A stretch of DNA of 64,000 nt, taken from NCBI GenBank assembly GCA_012934845.2, contig WNNJ02003692.1, positions 124,001 to 188,000 of the forward strand, written 5' to 3'. The stretch is from Pomphorhynchus laevis. Its lineage: Eukaryota > Acanthocephala > Palaeacanthocephala > Echinorhynchida > Pomphorhynchidae. Both the position numbers and the translations under genes were made by a program. Numbering within the stretch: the first letter of the stretch is position 1; the number at the start of each line of letters is the position of its first letter. A model generated the notes under the pieces. That model saw nothing but the letters and a program-made list of their open reading frames with translations. It was not told the DNA's origin and did no database searches. Below, one piece after another: positions 12,486-23,916 of the stretch.

Positions 12486-12938
12486 ACTATTGGAATTTAT
12501 CACTCAATTGTAATTTAAATATAAATTACAAATAAATTAGAAATTATAAATTCGTCAGTTGTATAATACACGTGTATTCTACAAGCTATATGTAATAATT
12601 CTTTAAGCTAACTTATTACATATAGCTCAAAGATTATCGACGTGCATTTTAAGCTGTAACTATATAAAATGTCGACTTATCTGATATAAAAAGATATTAA
12701 ACGATATTTTGAAGATCAGATTGTGGATGACAATAATCGCAGATTTTGCTTTCCTCGTTGCATTGATTTTAGGAAATGTAACAATATTGTGTTTGTGTTC
12801 TAATAAATTTGAGGCGACTAAACTAACTTTAGCGCGAAGGGGTTGGTTTTGGTATTTTTGTATTAGATAATTAGCTTCATTGAAATTACTTCATTGTTTA
12901 TATACTAATGAGAGATTGTAATTTCAACTACTAAGAGT

Positions 12939-13084
12939 GTCAAAAGATCAAGAAGAGTCAATTATTTTCTTGTTCACAAATTTTCAACCACTACTGCGGT
13001 CATCATCATTTCCTGATGATGACCGCAGTAGTGGTTGAAAATTTGTGAACAAAAAAATAATTGACTCTTCTTGATCTTTTGACA
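12939..13084. mobile_element. Palindromic end of a Penelope-like element
   Basis: Arms 12939-13008 and 13014-13084 are inverse complements with essentially one mismatch and a 5-nt centre. The right arm reads CTGATGA, then GACCGC-AGTA-GTGGTT, then GAAA. That is a hammerhead-type core order (CUGANGA, helix II, GAAA), followed by TTTGTGAAC. Terminal repeats of this kind with hammerhead motifs, often in inverted pairs, are established for PLEs. No RT or GIY-YIG remains here, so this is an end-only relic. The assignment to PLEs is inference from the ends. Confidence 0.5.
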
Positions 13085-13138
13085 ATTTTAAATGGAGTCT
13101 GCTTACACAATAACTACTAAGAGTATTAGCACATTTAA

Positions 13139-13811
13139 TTGTATTTGATTGCATCTGTGAGCTGAAATTTTTCCGATTGTGGCACGATATTATCCTCACA
13201 GGTATTGATCTTATTTTTGATACAGCAGGACGCTACTAATCAGTCTGGGTGGGTCTCATCAGCTGCTGACCCAGACCTACATTTCACGTTTCGACCCTTA
13301 TTATCTGCTTTCTACGTTGACTGATGCTGATCGGATTTGAACTCAGGACGTCTGTATCGTGATTCAACGCAACATCCACTAAGCTTGCTGCTCCGGTGGT
13401 GTAGATATACATTTCTGTATATTACTTTTGGTAGGGGATCGTATTCTAACGATCTATTAGAAACCTACCCGATGTGTGTGATCCGCTAGCCGGATCACCC
13501 GTTTTTCATGCTGCCACTTGCAATGATAGTTTTTAATTGTATTTGATTGCATCTGTGAGCTAAAATTTTTCCGATTGTGGCACGATATTATCCTCACAGG
13601 TATTGATCATATTTTTGATACAGCAGGACGCTACTAATCAGTCTGGGTGGGTATCATCAGCTGCTGACCCAGACTTACATTTCACGTTTCGACCCTTATT
13701 ATCTGCTTTCTCCGTTGACTAATGTTGATCGGATTTGAACTCATGACGTCTGTATCGTGATTCAACGCAACATCCACTAAGCTTGCTGCTCCGGTGGTGT
13801 AGATATACATT
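13139..13811 (-). repeat. tRNA-promoter SINE-like tandem array (array 2)
   Basis: One full unit of about 400 bp and most of a second, head to tail, are clearly related to the array at 3.6 kb but closer to each other than to it. On the minus strand the tRNA-like part is better here: AGCTTAGTGGATG (A-box-like), then a short arm, then GAGTTCAAATCC (B box). The block with CAGCAGCTGATGAGACCC and GGGTCGAAACG is intact in the first unit. The array ends inside the tRNA-like region and runs into a 20-bp triplication. Confidence 0.7.
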
Positions 13812-13868
13812 AGCACATTTGAACACATATTAGCACATTTGAACACATATTAGCACATTTGAATACGA
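13809..13868 (+). repeat. 20-bp unit repeated three times
   Basis: ATTAGCACATTTGAACACAT occurs in three tandem copies, the third slightly changed. It starts at the cut end of the SINE-like array, so it was probably made by slippage at that junction. Confidence 0.85.
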
Positions 13869-15209
13869 ACATCTAAATAATAAATAAAGATTTTGTTAAC
13901 AAATACGAACATCTAAGACATGATAATGTGTAAATAACATTAATGTGTAATACATTAATGCATCGAATAGTAAGGATAATACATTATTCTGACGAAAATA
14001 AGCAATTATTAAAAATAAATGATTCTAATCCGTTATTAAATATTTAATATTGAAGCAGGATCAACAAAAAATAATTTCATGTTAATTTAAGACTTACATA
14101 GAAATGAACGATTCGGACTAGCAGGAAATCGTTGAATGAATAAGTAGCGAAATAAACAAATTATTTATTTCCTTGCAAGTCGCTCGTTGAATTCAACGTA
14201 CAACTTATATGATTGACGTAATAATGAAGTAACAGTAATTGTGTATAATTGAATTTAAGGAACAACTTGGTGTACAAATTGTATAGTTTGTTCATGCTAA
14301 TTATAAAAACGGTTTTCTAATGATACTGATTAGCTAGGGAATTCGAAAGAAATTTTTGATCATCATCCAAAATTTCAAATCAGCAATTTTATTACAAGGA
14401 AATTATTAGATATATATTTTAACTCGTTACACAAGTTATGTCTTAATGCATATTACAATATAATGATTTTAGCACATAGTCTATTGATAGCTACTAAATA
14501 TTTATTTCGAGTGATTTAGGAAAACTAACTAGTTCTTTTATTAAATATATCATTTTCTGCTAGTTTATAAAAAAATTTAAATGAAAAAATAAAATATTTT
14601 ATTTTTATTTAAATATATTCAGTTGTCTGATTATATTAAAATATAATCAGACATATATATATTTTGATATAATATATATATATATTAATATTTATATATT
14701 ATATGATATATAATATACGATATATAATATACATATAAGACATAAATAAAATTTATGAAGAAAAATAATAAATTCTAAACATTCAAGATGATTATGTAGC
14801 TAAATTCTATATAATTATATATTCAGGGATAAAAATAAAATCAAAATTTAAATTTGCTGGTTATAATTTGTGCAACTCCTCTTTCTGTAAGTTCTTTAAA
14901 TATCGATGTTTTGAAATATCATTTTTAGAGCATCCGCGATGTATTCCTTAAGAGTAGATTTAAGAACCTTCCCTTACGACTAGTGTGTATAAGCTATTTA
15001 ATTCTTTTTTAAATTAATAATATTTTTGTCTAAAAATATTAGTTAAAAAGCGATTTTCGTATATTGCTAACAAACGTTTAAATTAAAGATGTAACAAATA
15101 AGTGCATCCTTTTCTCAAATGCACACAATCAAAATAGCAAACATCAGACAAAGTCATACATTGAATACAATATTTCCATATTTTATATTCTCAAAAATAT
15201 AGTTTATTC
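13869..15209. other. AT-rich DNA without a recognised feature
   Basis: No gene or known element seen. A run of TATATA dinucleotides lies near 14650-14740. Confidence 0.5.
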
Positions 15210-15655
15210 AGTCTATGAATCAGATTAGCTAACTGGGGCTACGTATTTTATATTATTTACAAATTAAAGATAAAATTGATAAAAATAAATAATAAATAAT
15301 TATATAAGATTTTATACAATTAATATTTATATAAAGATAAAATTTAAAATTGAAATTTAAAAAAAGGGCAAATTTTTTGAATTGACTAATAAATAACATA
15401 CAATGTATAATAATATGATTAAATGTAATCAAGAGGAACTGCTATGTTATCAGGTTTTGGCCTCTATTCCTCTACTTTGCACTGCATACCCAAAATAGCA
15501 TCGGGGCAAATACTTATGTATCTTATTCTAACCACTGAGAATATTATTTATTATCCATATTTTTCGCTTAATAGTTTAAATTTATATTTTATAATATAAT
15601 GTTGATTTGTAAATTGTAAATTTGATATTTTAATAATATTTTGTCGATTTATATT
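15210..15655 (+). repeat. AT-rich dispersed repeat, longest copy
   Basis: It runs from an outer block (GATTAGCTAACTGGGGCTACG) through an AT-rich tract and GAATTGACTAATAAATAACA to AAGAGGAACTGCTATGTTAT, then GGCCTCTATTCCTCTA, and ends in the AT-rich half with TAATATTTTGTCGATTTATA. This gives the best idea of the full element, about 440 bp and non-coding. The right stem arm is altered here. Confidence 0.65.
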
Positions 15656-16159
15656 TCTCGATTATAAGAAATAGAAAATAATAATTAAACTTGCCTGAAA
15701 ATTAATAGAAAAATAAGACATTTAGACATTTTTAAATGCAAAATAGTATTATTTTGTATTAAAATCGATACGGGTAAATGCTACATTATAATCACCACAT
15801 GTTAAGAAGCATATGACATGAGATATTGTTCCGGAAGGAGCTAAATCCTATATATAAATATATATTCGGTGAAAAAAAATCGAATACAATTTTTATAAAA
15901 ATAAGAACTTGTTATATTTATTTAAGGTGTTACGACTATCTTAATTAGATACGAATCCAAACAATTTCCAAGCGTAAGATTTTTTTATATATCAAAAAAT
16001 CAAGACATAACAAAATAATCATACGTATTTTATAAATTAACAATAATTCTAATAAGAAAATTATTAAATGATTATAAAGTATTACAAGAATTAATTTTTA
16101 TAAAATTGACTAATAAACATCATAAAGAGATAATATATATAAATAAGGCTCAATAAATC

Positions 16160-16530
16160 AGGTCAGCTAACTGAGTCTACGTATTTTATTATATTAAAAA
16201 TACAGATAAAATGAATAATTATAATATAATATAATTATATTAAAAAATATAATAAATTATTTAATATAATAATTTAATTTTATATATTTCTAAAATAGTT
16301 ATTTTTAATTAATAAATTATTTTTTACATAAATTACAATTATTTTAAATAAAAAATTAAATAAATAATAAATAATTATAATTAATAATTAATTGTTATAC
16401 AAGATTAAACATAATTTATATCCAGTTATAACTACAGAAATTTAAAATTAAATTCTTATGAATTGACTAATAAATAAAATAAATAACAGACGTTGTATCA
16501 GAATACGGATTAGAGGTCATCAGAAGAAAC
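16160..16530 (+). repeat. AT-rich dispersed repeat, 5' part only
   Basis: The outer block (CAGCTAACTGAGTCTACGTA), the AT-rich tract, and TGAATTGACTAATAAATAAA leading to TTGTATCAGAATACGGATTA and GAGGTCATCAGAAGAAACTA. The copy breaks off before the stem. Confidence 0.6.
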
Positions 16531-16619
16531 TATAAAAATAGAACTATATAAAATAACATAATTAAATTTATTTCTAAATATCAAAGAATATTAAAACAAC
16601 CATCTGGCTATAGACCTGA

Positions 16620-16800
16620 AGTATAAATAATAATTATATAATATTTTATACAATTTATATTTATATCAAGTTAAAATTAAAAATTGAAATTTAAAATAAA
16701 ATTAATTTCTTATGAATTGACTAATAAATAAAAGATGATGTTTAAGAATAAGGATTAGAGATAATCAGGAGCAACTTATTTAAGGTGTTACCATCTTAAT
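16620..16800 (+). repeat. AT-rich dispersed repeat, fragment
   Basis: TATGAATTGACTAATAAATA, then AAGAATAAGGATTAGAGATA and ATCAGGAGCAACTT. It is a truncated copy directly after the 16.2-kb copy. Confidence 0.55.
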
Positions 16801-19433
16801 TAGATACGAAACTAAACAATGCATAAATTATATAAGTATACTTTAAAATCATTATAATAACATTAAGGAGGTATTTAAATATTTTTTAACGTATAAAATA
16901 CAATTTCCATTGATAAGTAAATTTATTAAAGATAAGGTATGCTTAACAAAAGTAAATATATGGAGTGATTTATGACGAATAAGTATTTGTCCACGTCATC
17001 ATTAATGTAGTTAAAATAAAAATGTGGTGTTGGAAGTATCACATCACAGTTAATTACATCATGACTGATTCAAATTTAGCATTAGGCTACATTAACTAGG
17101 TCGTTCGAGAAGCATTAGCAAAACCTGTCCACACAGCAAATCATCTTAAATACTATATTCATACAATCACTTCTTACATTATAATCAAATCATTTCTTTG
17201 AATTACCAAATTATCATTTGAACTCATATAAATATTTTGTAGTTGCTATCGATTCTGGTATAATACTTTATCTTCTAATTGTATCATATTTTGTAATTAA
17301 ATGAATATAATTATGATGGATTTATTACAAATTATATAAAAATATATAATTGTAATATATAAGCGATCAGTTATATTTTAATTTATATCTTAAAAATGAT
17401 GTTTGAGAAAATTCTCGTCATATTTGAAATAAATGACATCGTTATTAAGTTGATTTATAAACTTTCTTTTCAATTTACAATCTTGAAATCACCAGGTTAT
17501 TATAAAATGGCAAGTGCTTTATGCGCGATCACTCCTATGTACATTCGATTTAAAGATCAACATTAGATTATAAATTAGCGTACATATTTTAATTTTTAAA
17601 TAATTTGTTAATTTAATTTAGCACCTGTAAATGAGTGTCTTAAATTGAAAATAAAATAATAAATGACTGTAAATGAAGTGTAAGCAAACTCAAAGACAAT
17701 ATTAAACGAGTATGAAATTTTAAGTAAAATACTGAGTTAAAAATTTGTAAATAATTTGTTCGTTAAGTGAAAAATCATTGTTACACATTTTTTTAAATCA
17801 ATGATAGCAATATAGTATATTTTGTGCAGCAAAATATAAAGGAATATAAATTAAATCCCTATAATGCACAAATCCACATTAAAAATTGAAAGTTTAAAAA
17901 CTAAAATACTTAAATTTTAAAATATTTTGCTTTATAAATCAATTTATAAAATTTTGATTTTTAATTCTGAAACCAAACAAACTCAGGATTACAAATTTAT
18001 ACTAAACACGAATAACTAAACGTTATTGCTGTAAAGTAAACAAGAGTGTGAATCAGATATTTCAATCTTCTGTTTGGATTTATTCACATAGAATTCATTT
18101 TGATTTTTCGATTTGTCTTTAAGGATCTGCTTATAAATACAAATTAGTGACAAATAAAATAATTAATAATTAATTTAATACTCCTTTAAAAGTTCACATT
18201 TGAAGCATTTTATTGTTTACTTTATTAATATTAACTTTTAATTCTTAATTTATTTATCAAAAGTTTACATTATATATCATTAAGTTTATAATAATAAAAA
18301 ATTATAATTATTGTTATTTATAAATATAATAATACTTAATATTATAATTGTAAACTTCATTTTAGTTTTTATATTTATTTTATTTTTTAGTAATAATAAA
18401 AAAGAAACAAACAATCTCATATTTCTCAAAAATTAGTAATGATGCTTTAAACTCTTAGGTACTTTTAAAAGTATCTCATGATACTTTTAAACTCAAATGG
18501 CTACAGTTAATAGTAATTTAATATTGACTGAAGATTATTCGATTAATCTGCTTTATTGACAATTGGATTATATAAAATACATTCTCATAATATTTTGTAA
18601 ATTTAATTGATATCATTTCTGGTTTCAATAAATCAGTCTTAGTAGGGGAAGGTTTTACCTTCAATTTGAAAATCTACCTATTTTTGAAATTAATTACTTT
18701 TATAAAATTAGTTCGCTTCCTAATTTATAGTAAATATAATTATGTAGTCATTATTACAATTGAAATTTTTTGATATAACATCGCCGTTCCTGATTATTAT
18801 AGAATATGCCAATATACTAAATCAGTATGTAAATAAATGATATTTACAAATTAGTGACAAATAAAATAATAAATAATTAATTTAAGCGTATTTATTTAGA
18901 GGTAAAATATAAGAGGTATAATATAAAGGTATAACATAAAAATATGGAGGTATATATACAATGTAATTTATTTAGTAAAGAAAATTAAAAAATAAAATCA
19001 ATTATCCATTTTAATTTAACAATTATTCTAATATAAAATTATTTTATATAAAAATAACAGCATCAAAAAATGCTTCACATTTGAAAATTATTTTCATTTA
19101 TTATTTTCAAATTATTATAATTGTAAACTTCATCAAGTTAATTTTTATTTTTATATTTGTGTGAAATTTTTATCATAAATTATGTGCTGAGGAAATTCGA
19201 TGTCTGTAGGAACTTTAAAGACTTGTCTGTTTAGCTCATATAAATAATACAAAGAAAATAATACTAATACGAATAAAACTTCCTTGTATTAGTCTGCGTA
19301 CTACATTTATCAGCTAGCACATGGTCCCGGAGATGATCCTGGTGCGCCAAAGTCGCCCCTGCGCCCTCTCTAAAAACAGACGTGGGATTATTTCTAAGCC
19401 CATGTTGCTCTCGTTAGAACATTCTTGAATTTA
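16801..19433. other. Gene-free AT-rich region
   Basis: No open frame, RNA gene or element is recognisable. There are short internal echoes only, such as GACAAATAAAATAATTAATA near 18148 and a close match near 18852. Confidence 0.5.
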
Positions 19434-21790
19434 TTAAGTCAAATGCGGATACCAATTTTACCGAAATTGTAAAACCTAGGTATCTGAATTAGAAAGAGTT
19501 TTGTTCTTCGCTGCGTTTGATGTTTGTTCCTTTCTGTCTCCACCGCCTTCCATAAGGCGGTGGAGACAGAATATTGGTCAGTCGATGAATGTATAGTGAA
19601 AGCTGAAAAGTTGTAAATCTTATCAGCGGATATGCATTGGTCCTGAAACCATCAACTGATATCGATGGCGACACACTTATTGGATTATCAATTAAGATAT
19701 ATTCGCACGATTGGCTGATTTTTGAAAGAGGAAATCCCATAGAGTTTACCGACTTCTAAAATATAAAGATAACGAGACGAGAATTATTTTCTGTATGCGG
19801 TAAGTTAGTTGGTCATTACCCGGTCGCTGGATTGCTACGGCTAGCATGTAGTTTCATTAAACGGCACGCTGACGCGCAAAGCTGGGAGGATTATGACGAA
19901 GATTGTACAGTAGCGTATTTGAAACTAATAGAAGAAAATTTGAAGTCGGCTGACCTTGTTTGTGGGTTTGTTAGGCGATATCCCGCTGATTTGGGGTCGT
20001 TTGGTACGATGCCAGTAGTCTTGAAATAGAAGTCTGTTTGAAATTAAACGGTGAGATTATCGAAGATACGGCATGGTTGCGTAAAAAAATGATAACCTTC
20101 ACAATAATGTCGCCGAATTTGGGTCAGTGCTACGTGGCATTAATCTAAGATAAAATTGAAATTAAAATCAGTGAAAGTGATTACTGATTAGCAGACAGTT
20201 TTGAATTGGGTCAAATTGACTGAAACTCAGTTGCATCGTGTTAGGACGAAGGGCGCATCAGAAATGTTGGTTAAAAGAGGATTGTCAGTGCTGTACGCAT
20301 TATTACAAGAGATGGAACTAGGCATTACATTTGTATATACGAAATCATGTGAAAATAAAGCTGACAGTCTTACTCAATTATATCCAAAAATTTCCATTAT
20401 ATGGCGCTGCTATGGAATTAGCACATGGGGTTAGTGCAGATAAATTACGTGACCTTCACTCGATGCACCATTTTGGCATATATCGATCACTGGAATTAGC
20501 TAGATTAATACATCCAAATGTTAAAAGGCGTGATATAAAACCTATTGTAAGATCATACGTGACGTGTCGAATGATATATCCATATCCCGTCTTTGGACGA
20601 GGATAGCTCTTGACGTCACTCATTACCTCAAAATACTCGATAATTGTTGACAGTGGAAAAGACCGATTTGCAATATGGAAAAAATTAAACAACAAAAATG
20701 CATAGCACGTATCGTCACAAAATTTTCAAATATTCATGGAGAGATGACTGCCTGTGGAAATTTTGCTGGATAATTCACCGACATTCCGATCGAGGGAGAT
20801 CAGCAATATGTATAGAAAATGGAATGAAAATATAATATTTCGGGCGGCGTTTGGTCCTCAGGGCAATAGAATTATGAAGAGGAATCACATAACAATTAAA
20901 CGTACATATAGTCAATGTAAGTGTAACCTGTTTGAAGCAGTTTTTTTTAGTATAATCTGGCTCCAAAAGTTCCCGCATATTCATATGCTCGTCCTAGTAA
21001 TGCTGTCCACGCTTACAAATGGCGACATCCATGTCAGATTCACGGAGCAGAGACTGGCGTTGATTTTGGGTATTTCGTAGACAATAAAGTATAGGTACGT
21101 CCGCCTCCAGCAAGATGTGACGTTAAATGGTCAAAGATAACAGTAACTGGATACTCTTCTCCTAGAACGGTTGAGGTAGACGGCATCACTCGACACATAT
21201 CAGACATAAGATTGGATCCTAGTGGAAATAAGGCAGATGAGTTGCAAAGTTTTTATCGTGATTTGAACACTGATGACGACGAAATGCTAGATGTCTAAAG
21301 GACGGAGGAAAACAATAACGATAGAAAATCAAGTGCAGAGGAAGCAGAAAGGGTAGTCTTGAAAAGAATTCGCCGCAAGCCTCGATATCTTGATAATTAC
21401 ATCGAATGATCGTTGTCGACATTTGCATGGGATCGAATATCATGTAGAGGTGTGAAGTGTTTTGTTCTTCACTGCGTTTGATGTTTGTTTTCCTTTATCT
21501 TTTGTTCAATGCATGTGCGATATTTTAAGTTAACACACACCGCCATCAGCAAGAATAATGGCAATTCCTGTTTACCTTTACTCACCGTTTAATTTAAGGA
21601 AACAATGGATTTATTATGGAAAAGAAAGAGATATAAAAGCCGAAAATTTCTTGTAATTTACACTTGTGTTGAGTTTTCTGTTAAAAATCATTTAACTGAT
21701 TAAAGTTTTCATTAAGTCAAAACCGAATACCAATTTTACCGAAATGGAAACACCTAGGATCTTAATCATTCTGTGGAATAGGAGAGTTGT
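19434..21790 (+). mobile_element. Old LTR retrotransposon (Ty3-like), decayed
   Basis: A fossil element. Parts seen in order: long-terminal-repeat pieces at about 19434-19540, a pol region with an RNase H-like part (about 19800-20390), an integrase with a His-His-Cys-Cys zinc region and core (about 20400-21000), an integrase C-terminal part (to about 21290), and a fuller right LTR at about 21462-21775. The left and right LTR pieces share TTTTGTTCTTC, CGTTTGATGTTTGTT and ACCAATTTTACCGAAAT. No capsid gene is recognised. It is clearly broken, by more than five breaks, and looks old. The Ty3-like placement is from the pol motifs and is moderately sure. Confidence 0.65.
19536..19571. repeat. Perfect GC-rich hairpin
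   Basis: CTGTCTCCACCGCCTT and AAGGCGGTGGAGACAG are exact inverse complements around a CCAT centre. It lies inside the left end of the old LTR element, where the right-hand LTR has no such palindrome. Confidence 0.9.
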
Positions 21791-22199
21791 TGGTTTGACA
21801 AAATGACAGAAAATGCAAAATCTGCCATCCTCTTTAATTTTTTCTTTGATGCGTGTGTACCATTGAAGTCTAATAATTGCATTTTGAAGGGGCTAAGAAG
21901 GATGTTGAATGATGATAATAAATCAATTAATTTTATGAATAATTAGCAGATGTTTGAGAGAGCATCACTGCGTCCTGAGAACAGGTATGTTGTTTCATCA
22001 CTATATACCACAACTTGTTGATCTCGCGGAAAAAATATAAAGAATTATGGAAGCGACTAGGTACATAATTGGAAAGAGAAGAGATCATTGAAAAACACAT
22101 GTAATTAAGAAAAATTGGTTTGCTTCAGGGTCGTTTTTTAGTAAAATTGTTTAGCGTACAACAGAATCTCCACTCTGTTAATCATCCTATCAGGCACCG

Positions 22200-22655
22200 T
22201 AGTGATGATAAAAAGAAATGGAGATACGGACGAAAGCCGGAGAAAATTCAAGAAAAATGGCCATATTAAGCTGTGACAAGTATTCTTGACAGAACTAATG
22301 CACTTCACTCATTGCTGAATAGACTGAGCGACTCTTGACATATCCATAAAAATTAGATGGGATTAAATTTTACATGACCATATAGATGATTATGCATATA
22401 ATAGACTAGCGCTTTCTCATAGATGGAAATAAGGAAGTGTTGAATCGAGATTGGCCACAAATCTTTCGGAATTTGGCAGAATTTTTTATTTGCTAAAAAT
22501 ATTCTACTATATATTTGTACTGCAATATCTGAGAGGAGAGCAAGTAACATAAAAATGACGATATTTTTCTTTGACCATTTGCCAAAAGCTGATAGACACG
22601 AGTGGATATTGTCGAAAGAGCTTAGGAGCGACTTAGTAAAGGATTCGTCATCTCT
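22200..22655 (-). mobile_element. Jockey-type LINE fragment
   Basis: On the minus strand it encodes part of a reverse transcriptase, with WPISIQHFLISIYEKAL resembling the PISL..L...EK region before the RT palm. At DNA level it matches the larger minus-strand LINE at about 31490-31860 (CTAATGCACTTCACTCATTG against CTGATGCACTTCACCAATTG). The match includes the flanking CAAAAGCTGATAGACACGAG. It is 5' and 3' truncated with several stops. Confidence 0.6.
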
Positions 22656-22689
22656 GTCGCATTCCTATGGGTATCGACTTCCGCTTTTG

Positions 22690-23165
22690 TCTCGTTATGA
22701 TATCGTATTTCCTGTTTCCCATAATCGATTATTGCCTTAGCCTATTTGTCAACTTTTCCAATTCTACTCTTTTACCTGTCCACCGTATCATAAACTCTGC
22801 TGCTCGTATCCTTTGGTGTCCTCGCCGCTTCGACCATATCTCCCATAAACTTTCCTTCCTATCTTGACCCAAAATTAACCTTCGTTTTGAATTTCGTTCG
22901 CATATTGTTACCTTTCGTCTTCTATTTTGTCACTCACCATCCTACTTACACCCTAATTATCTTAATGATTCGCGCTCTGCCTTCTTGGATCTGCGACTAA
23001 GTAATTCTCTACGTCTCCACGTCTCTATGCGCTTAAATAACAATGGTTTCCGAACATTTATCGTCTCTGCTCCACTTACCTGGAAATCTTTGCCAGATTA
23101 CGTCAGTTCTTCATAGTCACTTCCACTCTTCAAACAACGTCTACGTTCCTGCACTAGAGATCCTG
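22690..23165 (+). mobile_element. L2-like LINE fragment, C-terminal ORF2 part
   Basis: The frame gives DYCLSLFVNFSNSTLLPVHR and then INSAARILWCPRRFDHISH. It matches DYCLSLFSNSPKSTLLPLQR and the following segment of the well-preserved LINE at 35-39 kb. Further on it has the C-terminal TWKSLPDYVSS-type segment in another frame. This is the part downstream of the RT palm of an L2/CR1-superfamily LINE. It has frameshifts and is older than the 35-kb copy. Confidence 0.7.
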
Positions 23166-23199
23166 CTTCACAATAAATCAATAAATCCCTTCCCTCAAC

Positions 23200-23480
23200 A
23201 TCGTATCCAACTCACAATTCTATCATACCTCTTGTTATATCAAGACAATATATACCTTGGTTCCTCAAATTTATACCCCTTTTCAATCTGCCTTCCGTTC
23301 TAATCACTCTACTGAACTCGTTTGTCAAAACGTTTTCAGTGATCGACTTCAAGCCCAGGATATGAAACTATGAAGTGTCGTAATATCTCTCGACTTATAT
23401 TCTGCGTACGACACATCTTATCCAAATCACATTTCTATCATTGTAAATCCGCTTCCTTAACATCTTATCCGACTCATAAC
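23200..23480 (+). mobile_element. L2-like LINE fragment, RT palm
   Basis: One frame reads YPFQSAFRSNHSTELVC followed by SVVISLDLYSAYDT. These correspond to PPFQAAFRSNYSTEIAC and VIVSLDLSSAFDIVD in the 35-kb LINE. It lies after the C-terminal piece at 22.7 kb, the reverse of normal order, so this is a separate insertion or a rearrangement. Confidence 0.65.
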
Positions 23481-23515
23481 CTTCTATTTTAAGAGATCAA
23501 CGCCCTTATGATTGG

Positions 23516-23549
23516 AAAGTGTCAACATTGATGTCAATGTTGACACTTT
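23516..23549. repeat. Perfect hairpin
   Basis: AAAGTGTCAACATTGA and TCAATGTTGACACTTT are exact inverse complements with a 2-nt centre. It is located between LINE pieces and is not part of any recognised element end. Confidence 0.9.
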
Positions 23550-23916
23550 TGAAAATCAGATTCCAAAGGTGAAAGAAATATTATAAAAAATTGTCATAGT
23601 GTGATAACCAGAGAGAATAAATGGCTTTTATTCACGAATCTACAAATAGTAGGTAAAGTTAAATATAAAATGATAAAGTAATTAAATGTGATACCACATT
23701 CATCCCATGTGATAGTTTTGGAAGTATGCAGGACTTCTTCGACTTCTTGTACTTCGTCGGTAGAATTCTCTAGTTGTCACGGGATGATGGTTTGCCTCAG
23801 GAATTGATGTCCTCTTTGAACTCAAGTTCATATCGATATTGTCAGTGGCATCATATTGCTTTCCGTAAGAGCATTCAGTAAGACAACATAAAAGTCGGTC
23901 CAAAGACAAGTAAGCT

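Noticed and set aside
13330-13400. Possible genuine tRNA gene on the minus strand
   Set aside because: A- and B-box-like sequence is present, but the acceptor and D arms do not pair properly and the segment recurs in each repeat unit, so it is a tRNA-derived SINE-type promoter.
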